Assembly (NCBI GenBank): GCA_035282865.1
Contig: DATEVB010000004.1
Coordinates: 1 to 31,493, forward strand
Length of the DNA stretch: 31,493 bases
DNA from: UBA4744 sp035282865
GTDB taxonomy: Bacteria; Actinomycetota; Acidimicrobiia; Spongiisociales; UBA4744
Reading direction: 5' to 3'
Below are positions 31,224 through 31,493 of the stretch, piece by piece. The position numbers and the translations under genes are program-made. Under the pieces are notes generated by a model, which saw nothing but the letters and a program-made list of their open reading frames with translations, was not told the origin of the DNA and did not search any database. Each line of letters opens with the position of its first letter. Position 1 is the first letter of the stretch.

Positions 31224-31493
31224 GCCATCGGATAGGCCCTTGGCAGGGATACGCGCCCAGGTAGGACGGTTGTGGATTTCCCAAGTCAGCTCCCGAGCGG
31301 CCTTTTCGAACATGAACGCCTCGAGCAGGGCCGCCGCCGTGTTCTCCTGAGAAGGAAGGAGGCCGGTGCCGGCCATTCCCTGCAGATAGGTGCGCAGGAA
31401 GGCGGCGCTCACCCAGCGATACCAGCTGGTTGCCCAGGGCTCGAGATCGGGGAGTCGCTCGGTCGGGATCGTGCCGATCTCGACCTGTTCGTA
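31206..31493 (-). CDS. Maltokinase, C-terminal part (possibly a trehalose synthase-maltokinase fusion); runs off the window
   Basis: The frame stays open to the window edge, so only the C-terminal 95 residues are seen. They end YRWVSAAFLRTYLQGM, LLEAFMFEKAARELTWEI and NRPTWARIPAKGL, matching the closing helices of maltokinase (usual form: FLLEKALYEL, then NNRPDWVRIPLRGI). Maltokinase makes maltose 1-phosphate for GlgE-type alpha-glucan synthesis and is often fused to trehalose synthase; the missing upstream part would tell. The stop lies inside the end of otsB (18-bp tail-to-tail overlap). Confidence 0.8.
   Translation of the reverse strand, partial: YEQVEIGTIPTERLPDLEPWATSWYRWVSAAFLRTYLQGMAGTGLLPSQENTAAALLEAFMFEKAARELTWEIHNRPTWARIPAKGLSDGLRDSS

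Noticed and set aside
1..31493. CRISPR array, tRNA or rRNA genes, insertion sequences, phage genes, riboswitches
   Set aside because: No regularly spaced repeats, cloverleaf sequences, transposase or integrase frames, or known riboswitch cores were seen by eye.

Overview
The window is GC-rich with GTG and TTG starts mixed with ATG. It carries a DosR/DosS-like two-component pair, a mycobacterial-type (Asp) MenB, a classical menaquinone pathway, OtsAB plus maltokinase, and a NifJ-type pyruvate:ferredoxin oxidoreductase beside sulfide:quinone oxidoreductases. This points to an uncultured Actinomycetota, perhaps a deep branch such as Acidimicrobiia (inference). I saw no rRNA, tRNA, CRISPR, insertion sequence or phage gene.

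Layout. 0.1-3.1 kb: a divergent CaCA-type cation exchanger (-) and a B12-binding radical SAM protein (+). 3.2-7.8 kb (-): a NifJ-type oxidoreductase translationally coupled to a dihydroorotate-dehydrogenase-like flavoprotein, preceded by a site that closely resembles the mycobacterial DosR box. 7.9-11.5 kb (-): a sulfur operon, in transcription order HTH-PocR regulator, SQR-1, DUF1641 protein, one-cysteine DsrC/TusE protein, DsrE2-like protein, ending in a hairpin. 11.8-13.7 kb (-): a second sulfur operon, CsoR-family repressor, DUF302 protein, SQR-2, with a palindromic operator touching the -10 box.

14.1-20.3 kb: a stress block made of a SERCA-like Ca2+ P-type ATPase, Hsp20, a GAF histidine kinase (-), and a coupled operon of DosR-like response regulator, UspA and CBS-BON protein. 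These are the same protein classes as the Mycobacterium tuberculosis dormancy (DosR) regulon (ctpF, hspX, devS/devR, usp genes, CBS protein), here side by side. 20.4-28.6 kb: an alpha/beta hydrolase and then the menaquinone genes menF, menD, menH, menA, menB and menE, arranged in alternating directions. menC and the final methyltransferase are absent. 28.7-31.5 kb: ArfB-like ribosome rescue factor, otsA-otsB, and the 3' end of a maltokinase gene on the opposite strand that overlaps otsB.

How they may work together (inference): sulfide is oxidised by two SQRs that pass electrons to menaquinone made by the men genes. Persulfide sulfur may be handled by the DsrE2 and TusE-like carriers. When oxygen or redox conditions change, the DosRS-like system may switch on the stress block and, through the site upstream of the pyruvate oxidoreductase, a low-oxygen carbon route. 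Trehalose synthesis fits a persistent, stress-tolerant cell.
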